Assembly (NCBI GenBank): GCA_029783825.1
Contig: JAREIK010002053.1
Span: 124,001 to 188,000, forward strand
Direction: 5' to 3'
Origin: Sapria himalayana
Lineage: Eukaryota > Streptophyta > Magnoliopsida > Malpighiales > Rafflesiaceae
DNA length: 64,000 bases
This document shows, piece by piece, positions 27,501-35,860 of this stretch (its first letter is position 1; each line of letters begins with the position of its first letter). The translations under genes were made by a program, and so were the position numbers. The notes beneath the pieces were generated by a model. It saw nothing but the letters and a program-made list of their open reading frames with translations, was not told the origin of the DNA and made no database searches.

Positions 27501-30500
27501 AGCACGGCATGGTAGGCACAGCAAAATGCACAATTATGCACGACCATGCCAAATAGTGAAGATGTAGAGGTCATGCATCTTCACTGTTACCCGATGGTAA
27601 ATGGTTGCACAGCCCCGAGTGCATGGCCACGATGATGATGGGTGGCAGGCTTACAAGGCAGCCAATTACAATTGATCACGTGGCCGATTATTTTTTAAAA
27701 AAATGGATTATCCCGTAAAGGAATTGTTGAATTTTAAAAAAAAACTACTGAGGTGACCGCCCGACTGGGACCCCATAGGGCGGTCACCGTAGCACCTAGG
27801 TCGTGCATGGGGGGACCACCCCACCAAATGGTTTTAAAAAAATATTAAAAAATTAAAAGCCCCACCCCACTTGATACAAATGGCATATTTTTAATTAGCC
27901 AGCCACGTGGTTGGCTAAGCACGTCAAGTAGCATTACCCATGCACAAGTGGCTAATTTAGGTAATATAGTGACTTACTATCCATGAAGTCTGATGCCTAA
28001 ACTTGTTGTAATGATATATTTTTTGTATGTTTTACCGCCTACTACATAGGTTCTAAATACACTTAATAAAAAGATTTTATAATTTTCAGAGATTTTCCAT
28101 CTGTATGAAAAACTTATCATATATAAATGTATAATGAGAATTTTTAGAGATTATCATATTCAAAATAAAATAATTAATATTATATTTAATAATGTATCTA
28201 ACAATGGAGTAGTCATTAATATGTTTGTTATGACAATTATAGATGAGCCATTAAAAAAAATTTTCATGTTAGCTACATATATTATATTATTAAGCTTATT
28301 TTACAAACAGGGATTAAGATTATTTCCCCCACATTAGAAAATATATGAAACTTACTAAATTATCTTTGGCCACTAGCATACAATAAGAATTTGATAATCT
28401 TTATTTGTCTGCGAACTTTTAAAAAAAAATTCTAAATGGATGTGAGATAACATTTGAATTGCACTTGCATAATATTGAAGTAATGTATTGAATATGAACA
28501 CATAGTATCAAACTATATCAATAGTAAAAATGACAAACTTATTATTGATTACAGAGACTATGATACAAGAATTTCATTTAATAAATTCTTAAAAATTTTT
28601 TATGACATGATGAACATGTGTTCGTCTGTTTATACTCTCACTACTTGCATTGTATTTAGGTACATATACAATATTAATAGTTAACAAATTTAGAAATGAC
28701 TCAATGTTTAATGACATGATTGTTGAGAAGGAAACCAAGTACTTAAAATACTGATTCATTATTCTATCTCTTTATTGTTTGACTATCTACATAGATCCTA
28801 GAATTAAGACAGAGAAGATAAAAACATTTTCACATACATATACACGTGCATTAACCAAAAACATCAAACAAAAAATTTATTTATAAAAATTTAACTGGAT
28901 TATTTACATACTATAACAGTTGATGTAGTAATAATTGTAACTAGGCTCCAAATATGGATATTGATATCATATTTGAAGACAGTGACTTTTTTATTTATTT
29001 GTGATAAGAAAACAATGAGGTGGTTCGTCAAAATAGAGCAAACTATCTCGGTATTTAGATATTTATTACTGTTCAATTCTATCACATAACAAAAAAAAAA
29101 ACCTTGATATCTTAAAATAATTGAAATCATGAGTACACCTATCCCGTGCTATCAAAGATGACATTGATTCTACTGACTCCTCTGATTTCAATAATAGCAT
29201 CGAAATCTATTTTTTCTAATGTATTTAATATCATTTTGGATAGGAAATCAAGATTACAACTAGATATCAATGAGGCACTAGCACATATATAAAGGATTAG
29301 AAAGATTCAAGATTGACAACCAAGATAATACTAGAAAAAGAATAGAGAAATTACTAGCATATGATAACTCGTGGGACTGAGACTTTGAAAATGTTAAGCC
29401 CACCGCTAATAATTTTATCAGACACTTACATAATAATGATCATTTGCATATTGATACTGATTGACAATAAGATTGAAGTTGATTGATGATTAGTATGTTG
29501 TGTTATTTTATTTTTGCATGGATTGGATAATGAATTTTTTTATTATTATTTTTCATTATTAAAATTTTTATTAATTATTTAATTTTTTTGTGATTTATGT
29601 AAAATTATTTCGTAATTCAAAATAGATAATTTAAAATTTAAAATTTACAAAATAAATATTTAGAATCATAATTCAGTGACTGGTCTACCACCCTAACAGC
29701 CTCCTAGCATGACCCAACCCAATTATGCACAAACTCTGGGAAACCAAGCCGTGTTGGGCCGATATTAATCAAATTGTGTTATGCTCAGTACGGCACAGTG
29801 GACCGACTAGGCCACCAAAAATAGATCATACCGACATGGCATGGCATGGCATGGCTTATTTGATACCTCTATTCGCACCTTAATTATATCATGTACCTCA
29901 AGACTCCAAAAAATTTGTATACCTCAATATATCTTTCATCCAAATAACTAAACCTATAAATATTTATTTTATTCGTCTTTTTTAATATTTAATGATATTT
30001 TATTTTTATAATTGATGTGATATATTTGAAGTTTAATATATTAAGTTTATTTGTTTGATTGTTGAAATTTTAGTATATTATTTTATAATTTTGAATAATT
30101 ATAATTGAGAGAAATATTTCATTTTTATATTTAATATTATTTATTTTAATATATTTTATTAATGGATAAAAATTATAAATTATAATTTAGTGAAATATAA
30201 AATTTTTATACATTTTTATACAAAAAATATCTCAAAAAAAAAACTCACGCCTTAATTGCACATTGCACCTCAAGGCTCCAAAAGACTTTTATGTCTCGAT
30301 GTGCCTTATACCCTAAATAAATATGGAACAAACACTACACGTAGACAAATTATTAGAACTCCTAAAAAAAAGATCAATACAAATAAAACCATATTTAATA
30401 ATGTCATGAGTAGTAGATAGAATATAAATGAACTGAGATGAAAGAAATATATTCAAGAAAAATAATATGACAAAACACAAAGTTCCTAAGCAAGTGAATC

Positions 30501-33399
30501 AAAACATAATTATCCTTTGTAACCTTCACTATAACCAAGGAAGAAACAAATACTAGATTGTGGAGAGAACCTACTATGTTTTATGTGAGAATGAAAAAAA
30601 GAAACACATACAATCAAAAACTTTATAAAAGAAGAATTTAAGATATACCCATATAACTTTTCACAAAAAGAAATACTTGATATATGAAAGAAAGAAATTA
30701 CATTAATCAAAGTGAGAGTGATAAAAACAATTTCACCACAAAACACACTAAGAACAAAAGCATGCAATAAAAGAGATTAGAAAGCTTCAACAATATATCT
30801 ATATTTTCTTTCAACATCATTTTGCTTTGAAGTATTTGCACAAGAAATTCAATGAATTATTTTAACTGAGGCAAGCAACTCAATGAATTTTTTAAAAGTA
30901 CATTGCCCACACAATACAAATTCCTTTTATATCTCAACAATTAGACATAATATCAATACCATCCTTTTGTGTGAATATGAAAAAACCATCAAACACCATA
31001 ATAAATTAAAATAAATGAAAAAAAAATACGAGCACTTTTATAAAAAGGTAAAATTTAAAATTTAAAAAATTTACATCCAAGACAATTAGAAATATTTTGT
31101 TAAATCCCTTCAAGGTGCTAATAAATGTTAGCAAGAGAATGAAAGATGATCAAGATGAGAATATCATAAAAAAACTAAGAAAAAAATGACTCAAATGATA
31201 AGATAAATTAATAGTTGTCCCAGCAACAGTAGCATATATTTTGAACTCATTCAGCACAAATAATTTCCCCTTCTTATGGACTATCCAATCAGGTTCTAAG
31301 ACTAAATCATGAACATAACAAGAAGAATAAGAAAATATGATTAAATTACTAAAATCACATAATTAACGAACTGAAGCAAGATTCAATTTAAATTTTAGAA
31401 CATGATAAATATTAAAAAATGATTAACTTTGAGTAACAACACAATCAACATCTGTTGAAAGCATAATAATACCGTTAGAAGTAACAATAAAAATAAAAAA
31501 TAAAGTAGGCACAAAAAAAAAGAATTTATAGAAATATTACAAGAAGTATCACAATCTAAGATTCGTGAAATATTAAAAGGACTGTGAAGTAACTAACATA
31601 TGAAATAAGAGACAGACATAGCTTGTTAAATGTTGAGAGAGAGATGTATAAAATCACTCAATCAATGTACTAGAATCAAAATCCCTATAAGAACCTAATG
31701 TGATGACTACTACAATATGAAATAGTGATATTCATTGAGATGATCTATTAGCATTAGACTGTATTTAGTTGACATGCATCCAAGGTTGAGATTGTTGATA
31801 AAGTTGATTCTAATTTCTCGTTTTAGAAAATTAAGCCTTCCAAATATCTTTCAGCTTACAAAAACTATACTCATTATAGGTAATTATTGTGTAAGTCATA
31901 TTTTAATTATTGAACGATGACTTAAGAGGTACAATCAAGACTTTAAGATTTGGAGAAAAAAATTCATTTTCAAGATGAGAATCAAGATGTATATCTTCAG
32001 CCAATAACTCGGTACAAATTGAATCAACCAATGAAAATGAAGAACAATGCAAAACCAAATATCTAAGCACTTCAAAGTCACTAAAAATAATTAATCAAGA
32101 ACTGCACTAATCGTTGCTCCTCTCTACAAGCAAAATAAGCACAACATGACTTCAATTCATTCAATACTATAAGAGTCAATTAATCCAAATTGACATATAG
32201 AGCAAAATAACCATCAACATATAAGAGCCAATAAAAAAAAATTTTTTGTACACTCATATTTCTTTGTTCAAGAACACATATGTCAATTTTCAATTGATAA
32301 TATTTTGCATAATTTGATTGAGTGTATAAAATTTACAAATGATCTCATATCTCATTTGTTGTCTCATATTTTGTCAGCAGTTAACCTATTTAAAGCTCAA
32401 CAAAATTATTAATCGAAGTAATAATATTTATATTGTTTATTTCTCATGTGTACATCTCAATCACAAAATTCTGATCATCACTTTTAAAATTCTTATTAGT
32501 GGCAATAACATATTACCTATTAACTTTTTATTTTAAAAAAAATTATTATCACATAATTCTAATATGAATGATTCTTTTAATTCAATGTAATAGCAACAAG
32601 TTGAAGCAAATCATCTCTTTCAAAAATCATAATGAACAAAATAAATAAATAAATAAAATAAAACAGAATACCAAATTATATAAAAACCCTCTAAAACCAT
32701 GTAAAAATTAAAGACTCAATAATATAAAAATAAAATAATTATCATAAACTAAAAAATGGATACAATTTTTCTATATGTTTTATGATTGAAATTTTAATTT
32801 TTTAGCTTACACATAATTATATCTACAACACTTTACAAGTATAGTAATTCAAATTTCTAAATACTATGTCTTCACTCTTCAGGAGACTAACAACACGAAA
32901 GACTAAGTCTTAAGAATCCATATTTATCAAATAACCCTATATACGTGTGTGTGTGTGTGTGTGCGCGTGTGTGTGCGTGCGTGTGTGTGTGTGTATTGTT
33001 ACTTAACTTTAAAGATGATGAGCAAATGAATATAAATACCAAAAAAATTGATAACACAATCTTTCTTAGACAACGAAAATATTGCAAGATGATAATTATA
33101 CAACTAAAAATTTTAGTGCGGTTATTGCCAAAATCTATATGCAGAAGTCTAACATGGACAATGTTGAGTTTACAAACGTTGATCATTCAATTTTTATGAT
33201 ACTATCTATGAATGCCAATTGTTTTTACCATCAAAAACTATGTAACGATAAGGATGAAAAGAAAAAATTGAAGGAGCACAACTAGAAGCCATACCTGAGA
33301 TAAAGAAGACTGAAATGCGAGCTCGGTTCCGACACGAGCAAGAGAAGTGACACCACGAGCGAAGGTCTTCAATGAATCCCCACTGAGACTGAATTCCAT
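6086..33399 (-). CDS. RAD9: RAD9 checkpoint clamp subunit, six exons (3' part missing)
   Basis: RAD9 is a subunit of the nuclear 9-1-1 clamp (RAD9-RAD1-HUS1), a PCNA-like ring loaded at damaged DNA that supports ATR checkpoint signalling and repair. Six coding exons were assembled by eye: 33295-33399, 19015-19134, 18835-18943, 7240-7488, 6442-6554 and 6086-6150. They total 761 nt (253 codons plus 2 nt) and join in frame without a stop. The product aligns colinearly with plant RAD9 recalled from memory, including MEFSLSG at the start, the CSVLRTPI and DPDASKV stretches, YWITCNVDPDIQ, RLLSNFQSSLQ, TQLWIDPAEEF and AFLSFCEGCE. This covers the Rad9 clamp domain; plant proteins run to roughly 400 or more residues, so the C-terminal tail lies below 6086. 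Intron lengths are about 14160, 71, 11346, 685 and 291 bp. No frame lesion was seen, so the gene could be functional. Confidence 0.92.
6442..6554 (-). CDS. RAD9: RAD9 exon 5
   Basis: This 113-nt exon encodes YGALLPTQLWIDP through FGVKELK, completing a split Glu codon from exon 4. A long pyrimidine run, T-rich and read here as 6557-6578 A's on the plus strand, precedes the TGCAG acceptor. The donor is TTGAAG|GTATGA, phase 0. The spacing from exon 4 (K-E-Y-G-A-L-L) equals that in the Arabidopsis protein as remembered. Confidence 0.92.
6632..7035. mobile_element. Non-autonomous hAT element in RAD9 intron 4
   Basis: It begins TAGAGGTGTCAAACGAGCCG and ends GTGGACACCTCTA, imperfect inverted repeats of the same type as the 463-944 element. 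The interior is GC-rich with diverged repeats of CCAGGATAGC-type words near 6770-6860. Flanking 8-mers (ACCAAGGT and GACCTGGT) agree only partly, so it is an older insertion. It makes up most of the 685-bp intron, close to the exon 5 acceptor, apparently without spoiling either splice site. Confidence 0.82.
7240..7488 (-). CDS. RAD9: RAD9 exon 4, ending at a GC donor
   Basis: This 249-nt exon encodes 82 full codons from MKKSYWITCN to SYIDPLK. It is the most conserved stretch of the gene here, with LSLDRGRFPSNLVVRPRDLN and GGKAVELRSY. The acceptor is CCTGTAG. The 3' boundary that keeps frame is AAAAG|GCAAGT, the standard form of a GC-AG donor; the nearby GT five bases on would shift the next exon out of frame. 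Confidence 0.92.
7905..8565. repeat. Diverged direct repeat, LTR-like, in RAD9 intron 3
   Basis: The stretch 7913-8055 (TATATTTTTGATTAGAAGAC, later TATACATTATTTATTATGAG) recurs at 8450-8560. The TATATTTTTGAT...AGACTCAAC words also occur at 52990, 56220 and 57385, next to copia remnants, so these are probably copia LTR pieces. No pol sequence was seen between the two copies. Confidence 0.55.
8830..9310. repeat. Duplicated block, first copy
   Basis: Two adjacent segments are present: 8830-9025 (AAGAATATGAAAGA... ATATATCATAAA) and 9026-9310 (ACCTCTAAAGCAAATAACTA... TTAAACAAATCAACCATACA). Both recur downstream in the same order and orientation. Family not identified; possibly part of a retrotransposon LTR or untranslated region. 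Confidence 0.75.
9431..10328. repeat. Duplicated block, second copy with 420-bp insertion
   Basis: The segment 9431-9627 matches 8830-9025, and 10048-10328 matches 9026-9310. They are separated by about 420 bp (9628-10047) not present in the first copy, so an insertion into one copy or a deletion from the other is implied. The inserted part has a 70-codon minus frame of unknown origin. Confidence 0.75.
10357..10605. repeat. Degenerate 52-bp tandem repeat, about 5 units
   Basis: Successive units of 52-53 bp carry the pattern GCTCCAAA-AATAA... GTTGTGACATTCTTCGCAACCATGACT; unit starts are close to 10357, 10409, 10461, 10514 and 10566. The TCGCGACAA and CGGCAACTATT motifs are like those in subterminal regions of plant CACTA elements. 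No CACTA terminus was located, so that link is only suggestive. Confidence 0.65.
10606..12785. other. Intron 3 stretch without recognised content
   Basis: A+T-rich sequence, with a slightly less A+T-rich patch at 11690-12000 (TGCTAGGCCGAGTCGACAA and similar words) that may be transposon-derived. The 121-codon open frame at 11894-12259 has no recognisable motif and is not called a gene. Confidence 0.5.
12786..13015. mobile_element. Possible hAT-like end
   Basis: AAAGTGTCAACTAGATCATG at about 12787 resembles the hAT left terminus (AGAGGTGTCAAACGGGTCG), and a moderately GC-rich patch with CATGACC and GGCATGA words follows. No opposite end could be assigned. Confidence 0.35.
14315..15490. repeat. 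Direct duplication of about 350 bp (14315-14680 and 15155-15490)
   Basis: Matching marks occur in order in both copies: ACTCATAATTATAGTGTCCATGACTC at 14320 and CTTATAATTATAATGTCCATGACTC at 15160; CCTTGCACAAACTGACCATGATCTA at 14530 and CCATGTACAAATTGGTCAGGATCTA at 15338; and GGGTGCCGCACAAGC at 14657 and GGGTGCCGCAAGAG at 15464. They are about 840 bp apart. They could be diverged LTRs of a small element or a segmental duplication; the interior is unrecognised. Confidence 0.7.
15640..16040. mobile_element. GC-rich hAT-like fragment with a minisatellite
   Basis: The island ends in AAGCCCGGTTAACACCTCA, close to the hAT right terminus. Inside is the 32-bp repeat described separately. The left end was not found. 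It lies in RAD9 intron 3. Confidence 0.5.
15747..15938. repeat. 32-bp minisatellite, about 6 units
   Basis: Units start at 15747, 15779, 15811, 15843, 15875 and 15907 (the last is partial). The consensus begins CCCATCCCA(C/G)(G/T)CAGGG and continues (C/T)GAGCA(C/T)GGCACGCTG. Neighbouring units differ at a few positions only. The GGCACG word is also the common word of the hAT ends in this window. Confidence 0.93.
17190..17223. mobile_element. Isolated hAT-like right terminus
   Basis: CCGGCACAAGCTATTTTACACCTCTA ends at about 17223 and reads as the reverse complement of an AGAGGTGTAAAAT terminus like that of the 463-944 element. The partner end was not identified. Confidence 0.45.
17954..17987. 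repeat. (CT)17 microsatellite
   Basis: A clean dinucleotide run in RAD9 intron 3. It produces an artificial Arg-Glu open frame on the minus strand. Confidence 0.97.
18835..18943 (-). CDS. RAD9: RAD9 exon 3
   Basis: This 109-nt exon encodes AICSVLRTPI through LECNN plus the first base of a Gly codon. The acceptor is AAATTTCAG and the donor AATG|GTAAAG (phase 1). The split Gly is completed by the GT that opens exon 4, giving the expected Gly-Met-Lys-Lys at the junction. Confidence 0.91.
19015..19134 (-). CDS. RAD9: RAD9 exon 2
   Basis: This 120-nt exon encodes 40 residues, beginning LACHTLNASRSAYQS and ending QCSVLLK. It is bounded by ATACAG and by GTTTGT, both in phase 0. It contains no ATG in this frame, so it is only found by homology. 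It lies 14.2 kb from exon 1 but only 71 bp from exon 3. Confidence 0.9.
20127..20517. mobile_element. PIF/Harbinger-like MITE, 391 bp (copy 1)
   Basis: Ends GAGCCAACTCCAATGGGAGT and, reversed, GAACAATTCCAATGGTGGTT are inverted repeats typical of Tourist-like MITEs. Three-base flanks are TTA on the left and TTT on the right. The interior matches the 35474-35860 element in reverse orientation, including TGTCATATTTGACAACTTT and the AATAGTATTTGACACC words. It lies in RAD9 intron 1. Confidence 0.85.
21512..22149. mobile_element. TIR element with GACACGG/GGATACG subterminal motifs
   Basis: The left end AAGAAGCACGAACATGGACA and the right end, reversed, AAGGAAGCACAGACATGG are inverted repeats. Inside the left end lie repeated GGACACGG, GGATACG and GACACGG words. 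The interior has an A+T block (21610-21867) made of ATTTTATTTTATAAAA units, then a pyrimidine-rich C-rich block (21868-22020). Flanks are both (GT)n-like, so the target duplication cannot be judged. No transposase was seen; superfamily uncertain. Confidence 0.6.
24503..24542. repeat. ATT and AT microsatellite
   Basis: A run of ATT trinucleotides passes into a run of AT dinucleotides, in RAD9 intron 1. Confidence 0.9.
24900..26015 (-). pseudogene. Ty1/copia reverse transcriptase/RNase H remnant
   Basis: The minus strand encodes TRHTWDLVPLSFSKSVV, WIYKIKTKSGGYIE and RFVTKGYSIQYGINYKEIFA, the classic start of copia RT, near 25800-26010. It continues, with stops and shifts, through QLD near 25750 and YICKLKK near 25660. 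The catalytic box reads YVTDMII near 25500, against YVDD in active elements. It belongs with the integrase remnant at 30480-31000; the 26422-29871 hAT element lies between them. Confidence 0.85.
27752..27788. repeat. Hairpin with 11-bp GC-rich arms
   Basis: GGTGACCGCCC at 27752-27762 pairs exactly with GGGCGGTCACC at 27778-27788 across a 15-base loop. It lies upstream of the transposase remnant inside the 3.4-kb hAT element. Confidence 0.85.
27960..29430 (+). pseudogene. hAT (Ac/RICESLEEPER-type) transposase pseudogene
   Basis: The plus strand shows, across frames, RIFRDYHIQNKIINIIFNN followed by VSNN at about 28132-28210 (the FDNASNN region of plant hAT transposases). A His-rich region and CxxH-like block follow, decayed, then the C-terminal hAT dimerisation segment near 29130-29290 with MTLILLTPLISIIASKSIFS and NIILDRKSRLQ. 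Stops and frameshifts are frequent. The 42000-43600 copy is the same family and better preserved at its C-terminus. Confidence 0.8.
29876..30300. repeat. Direct repeat of about 55 bp flanking an A+T-rich spacer
   Basis: CACCTTAATTATATCATGTACC... at 29876 and GCCTTAATTGCACATTGCACC... at about 30248 share the order CCTTAATT, CACCTCAAGRCTCCAAAA, TATGCCTCRATRTRCCTT. The spacer is A+T-rich without coding sense. It may be a small insertion in the copia element. Confidence 0.6.
30480..31000 (-). pseudogene. Ty1/copia integrase remnant
   Basis: The minus strand gives ISCANTSKQNDVERKYR near 30785-30845, the end of the integrase core (usually TPQQNGVAERK). Next comes a Phe-Val-Leu-Ser-Val-Phe-Cys-Gly-Glu stretch (the FWGEAV region) and SPQSSICFFLGYSEGYKG near 30515-30570, the conserved FLGY motif. 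Together with RT at 24900-26015 it defines one minus-strand copia element split by the hAT insertion. Confidence 0.83.
31001..32940. other. Probable gag/protease part of the copia element, not resolved
   Basis: This follows the integrase remnant on its 5' side (minus strand), where gag, protease and the 5' LTR would be expected. Only weak, scattered similarity was seen and no LTR ends could be placed. Confidence 0.35.
32945..32994. repeat. (GT)n microsatellite with GC interruptions
   Basis: A run of GT units broken by three CG steps, about 300 bp downstream of RAD9 exon 1 in intron 1. Confidence 0.95.
33295..33399 (-). CDS. RAD9: RAD9 exon 1 (start codon)
   Basis: This 105-nt exon encodes 35 residues, MEFSLSGDSL to FQSSLSQ, and ends in phase 0 at CTCAG|GTATGG. 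The ATG sits in AAAATGGAA, a good plant start context with G at +4, behind a purine-rich leader on the coding strand. The length of 35 residues before the first junction equals the Arabidopsis protein as I remember it. No earlier in-frame ATG is needed. Confidence 0.9.
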
Positions 33400-35470
33400 T
33401 TTCCTTCCCTTCCCTTATTGCCATTCAAACATCGACAACAAATAAGAAATAACTAAAAAAAAAAGTTAAAATTATGTAAATCATAATTGGAGCCTTGTTT
33501 GAAATCACTACAAATAAATCGCCTCCACTAGTTTAATATTTAAAAATTTATATATACCAGATAAAAAAAATTTATCATTTTATATCATAAAATAGAAAAC
33601 TTCAAAAATAACTTTACACTTTAAAAAATAGAGAATTTTTTTTGGTGTGCTAGTTAGAAAATATTTTAAAATCCTAAATTTTTTAATATTTAAAAAAATA
33701 TATGAAACCATAAAATATTTACATTTTATTACATCAGAAATTAAATTCTAATTTATCTCCCAACATGATAAGTCATCATATTTAAAAAAAAAATTAATAA
33801 AAAAAATTAATTTAGTATGTCAAACAAAATACATCTCTAAAAGGACATGATACATATAAAGCTCACACCCTTTGTTTTGAGGTTTCATCTCCAACCAATC
33901 AATTACAAGTATCCAATCTTGTAATTACAAGATTTGATGCTAACAACTACAAGATTATAGTCACACATACATCCTCAAAACATCAAGATTGTCAATATTT
34001 TTATTGGGTGGCTCAAGTTGCAGCCCAACTTTGTATAGAGCATATATATTATCAATATATATATATATATATATATAGTATATATTAAATATTTATACTA
34101 CATATAATATATATACATTACATGCATAAACATGCTGATAGAATATATATATATATATATATAGCATATATGTACAAAATAGAGTGTGTGTATTACATAA
34201 ATAGATACATATAAAATATAAAAATAGATATACAAATAGTACAAAAAATAGAGTGGGTATTACATAAATAGATACACAAATATATATATTTGTACTTATA
34301 GTACAAAAAACATACATATAGCATACACAAATAGATACATATAAAATATAAAAATAGAGTGTGTATGTGCGTGTGTGTATTACATAAATATAAATAATTT
34401 ATTTATAGGAGTAATTGTGTTTCGGGGTGCTCCCCCCGAAATATTTAAAAAAATAAAACTCATTTTTTAATATTTCAAAAAAATACACCAAATCTTTGAA
34501 TGTCAAGAAAAAAATTTACTTATATTATACTATATAATTAATAAATAATTAATTTAATTCAAATATAAATTATCATGATATATAAAATATCAGAATATAT
34601 TCGGATATATCATAAATATATCTAGTTATAACATACATATGTTATGGATAAATAAATATATTTATAATTAATAATTAATTTTTAGTAATAATTATAAATT
34701 AATGGATCAACAAGTAATTTTGTACCTTGTGTTGTGTTGGCACCCATGAATATACAATATATCTTAGATACATTAAAGATATATTTGAATTTTTTTTTCT
34801 TGATAATACCTATGCTGCTTCTATAGCACATGCATGACCCATCACTTCTTCACGTGGATGTTATAGCTCTAGCAATGTTGTACATCTAATGTGCATAATT
34901 CACACCAGATAATTTTGGGCATTGTGCAGATGCACAAATTGGCATTACTAAAGTTTCTTGACGTGCCTATCCATTATATATCACACATAGCGGTTGTGAG
35001 ACAAAAATACTATAACAAAACTTGAAAAAAAACTCAACAATTCTCAAAAATTTAAAACTCTTAAATTATGCACAAACTTGAGATTAACAAATAACAATAA
35101 AAAAAAATCATTAATTCTCTCAATTTAAAACTCATATAGAGAACATTCTTATATAAAGAGCAAGCCCTATTGGGGTGGCTCACAAATTGGATATTCCCAT
35201 CAAAATATAAAAATATATAATAAAATTGAAAAGAATGTACATTCTCAAGAATTGGATGCTCCCATCAAAATATAAAAATATAAAAAAATACAATAAAATT
35301 TAAAATTGAAAGGAGACTATATTAAGTCGACACACTAATTGAGTGCTTCCCTCAAAATAATATAGAAAAATACAATAAAATTTAAAAAAAACTAGATTTA
35401 GTCAGCTCACAAGTTGAGTGTCTACATTAAAATAATATAGTACAATAAAATTGAAAGGAAACTATGACAA
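33400..35470. other. Upstream of RAD9: A+T-rich, promoter not resolvable
   Basis: The RAD9 5' leader and promoter should lie here or further up. The leader just above the ATG is purine-rich on the coding strand (AAGGGAAGGGAAGGAAA). No convincing TATA box can be told from the A+T background. Microsatellites and a repeated TATTACATAAATAGATACAT-type unit occur at 34050-34390. Confidence 0.4.
34055..34390. repeat. AT/GT microsatellite cluster with repeated ~40-bp words
   Basis: AT runs (34055-34077, 34145-34165) are followed by three diverged copies of TATTACATAAATAGATAC plus ATATAAAATATAAAAATAGA. This looks like slippage-derived expansion. Confidence 0.75.
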
Positions 35471-35473
35471 CTA

Positions 35474-35860
35474 GAGCAAATTCAATGGTGATTGCTAAAA
35501 ATACGGTGTCAAATACTATTTTGCAATCATGAATTATATTTTGACACCCTTGAATAGTATTTTTGTTCAAATGAAAGGTACCAAAATAAGATGTCATTTT
35601 ATTAATTTTATATTTTTTATTAAAAAATATAATTAAAATTTGATGGCTTTGAGAGTAATTGAGATGAACAATAGCCAACCACTATTTTACATCCTCTTAT
35701 TTCTCTATCCAAAGTTGTCAAATATGACACCCCGACTTTAAATGATATTTTGTCACTTCTAATGTCACCTCCATTGGAGCATTATTTTTTTATTATTTGG
35801 GTGACATTTTAGCGGTTATGAAGATGACACCCCTTATAACAACTCCCATTAGAGTTGCTC
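35474..35860. mobile_element. PIF/Harbinger-like MITE, 387 bp (copy 2)
   Basis: Ends GAGCAAATTCAATGGTGATT and, reversed, GAGCAACTCTAATGGGAGTT are inverted repeats. Flanking triplets are CTA (35471-35473) and TTA (35861-35863), consistent with a mutated TTA-type target. It matches the 20127-20517 element in opposite orientation. Confidence 0.87.

Larger units (their letters stand above)
26422..29871. mobile_element. hAT transposon, about 3.45 kb, with dead transposase
   Basis: The left terminus TAAAGGTATCAAACGGATCA and the right terminus, reversed, TAGAGGTATCAAATAAGCCA form inverted repeats. Both termini lead into GC-rich regions with GGCACGG and GGCATGG words (26440-26660; 29690-29850). Size and content fit a formerly autonomous hAT. 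Flanking 8-mers do not match clearly. It separates the integrase and RT parts of a minus-strand copia element, so it inserted into that element. Confidence 0.8.

Noticed and set aside
32887..33199. Open frames over the (GT)n tract on both strands
   Set aside because: They are dinucleotide-repeat translations (His-Thr and Val-Cys runs).
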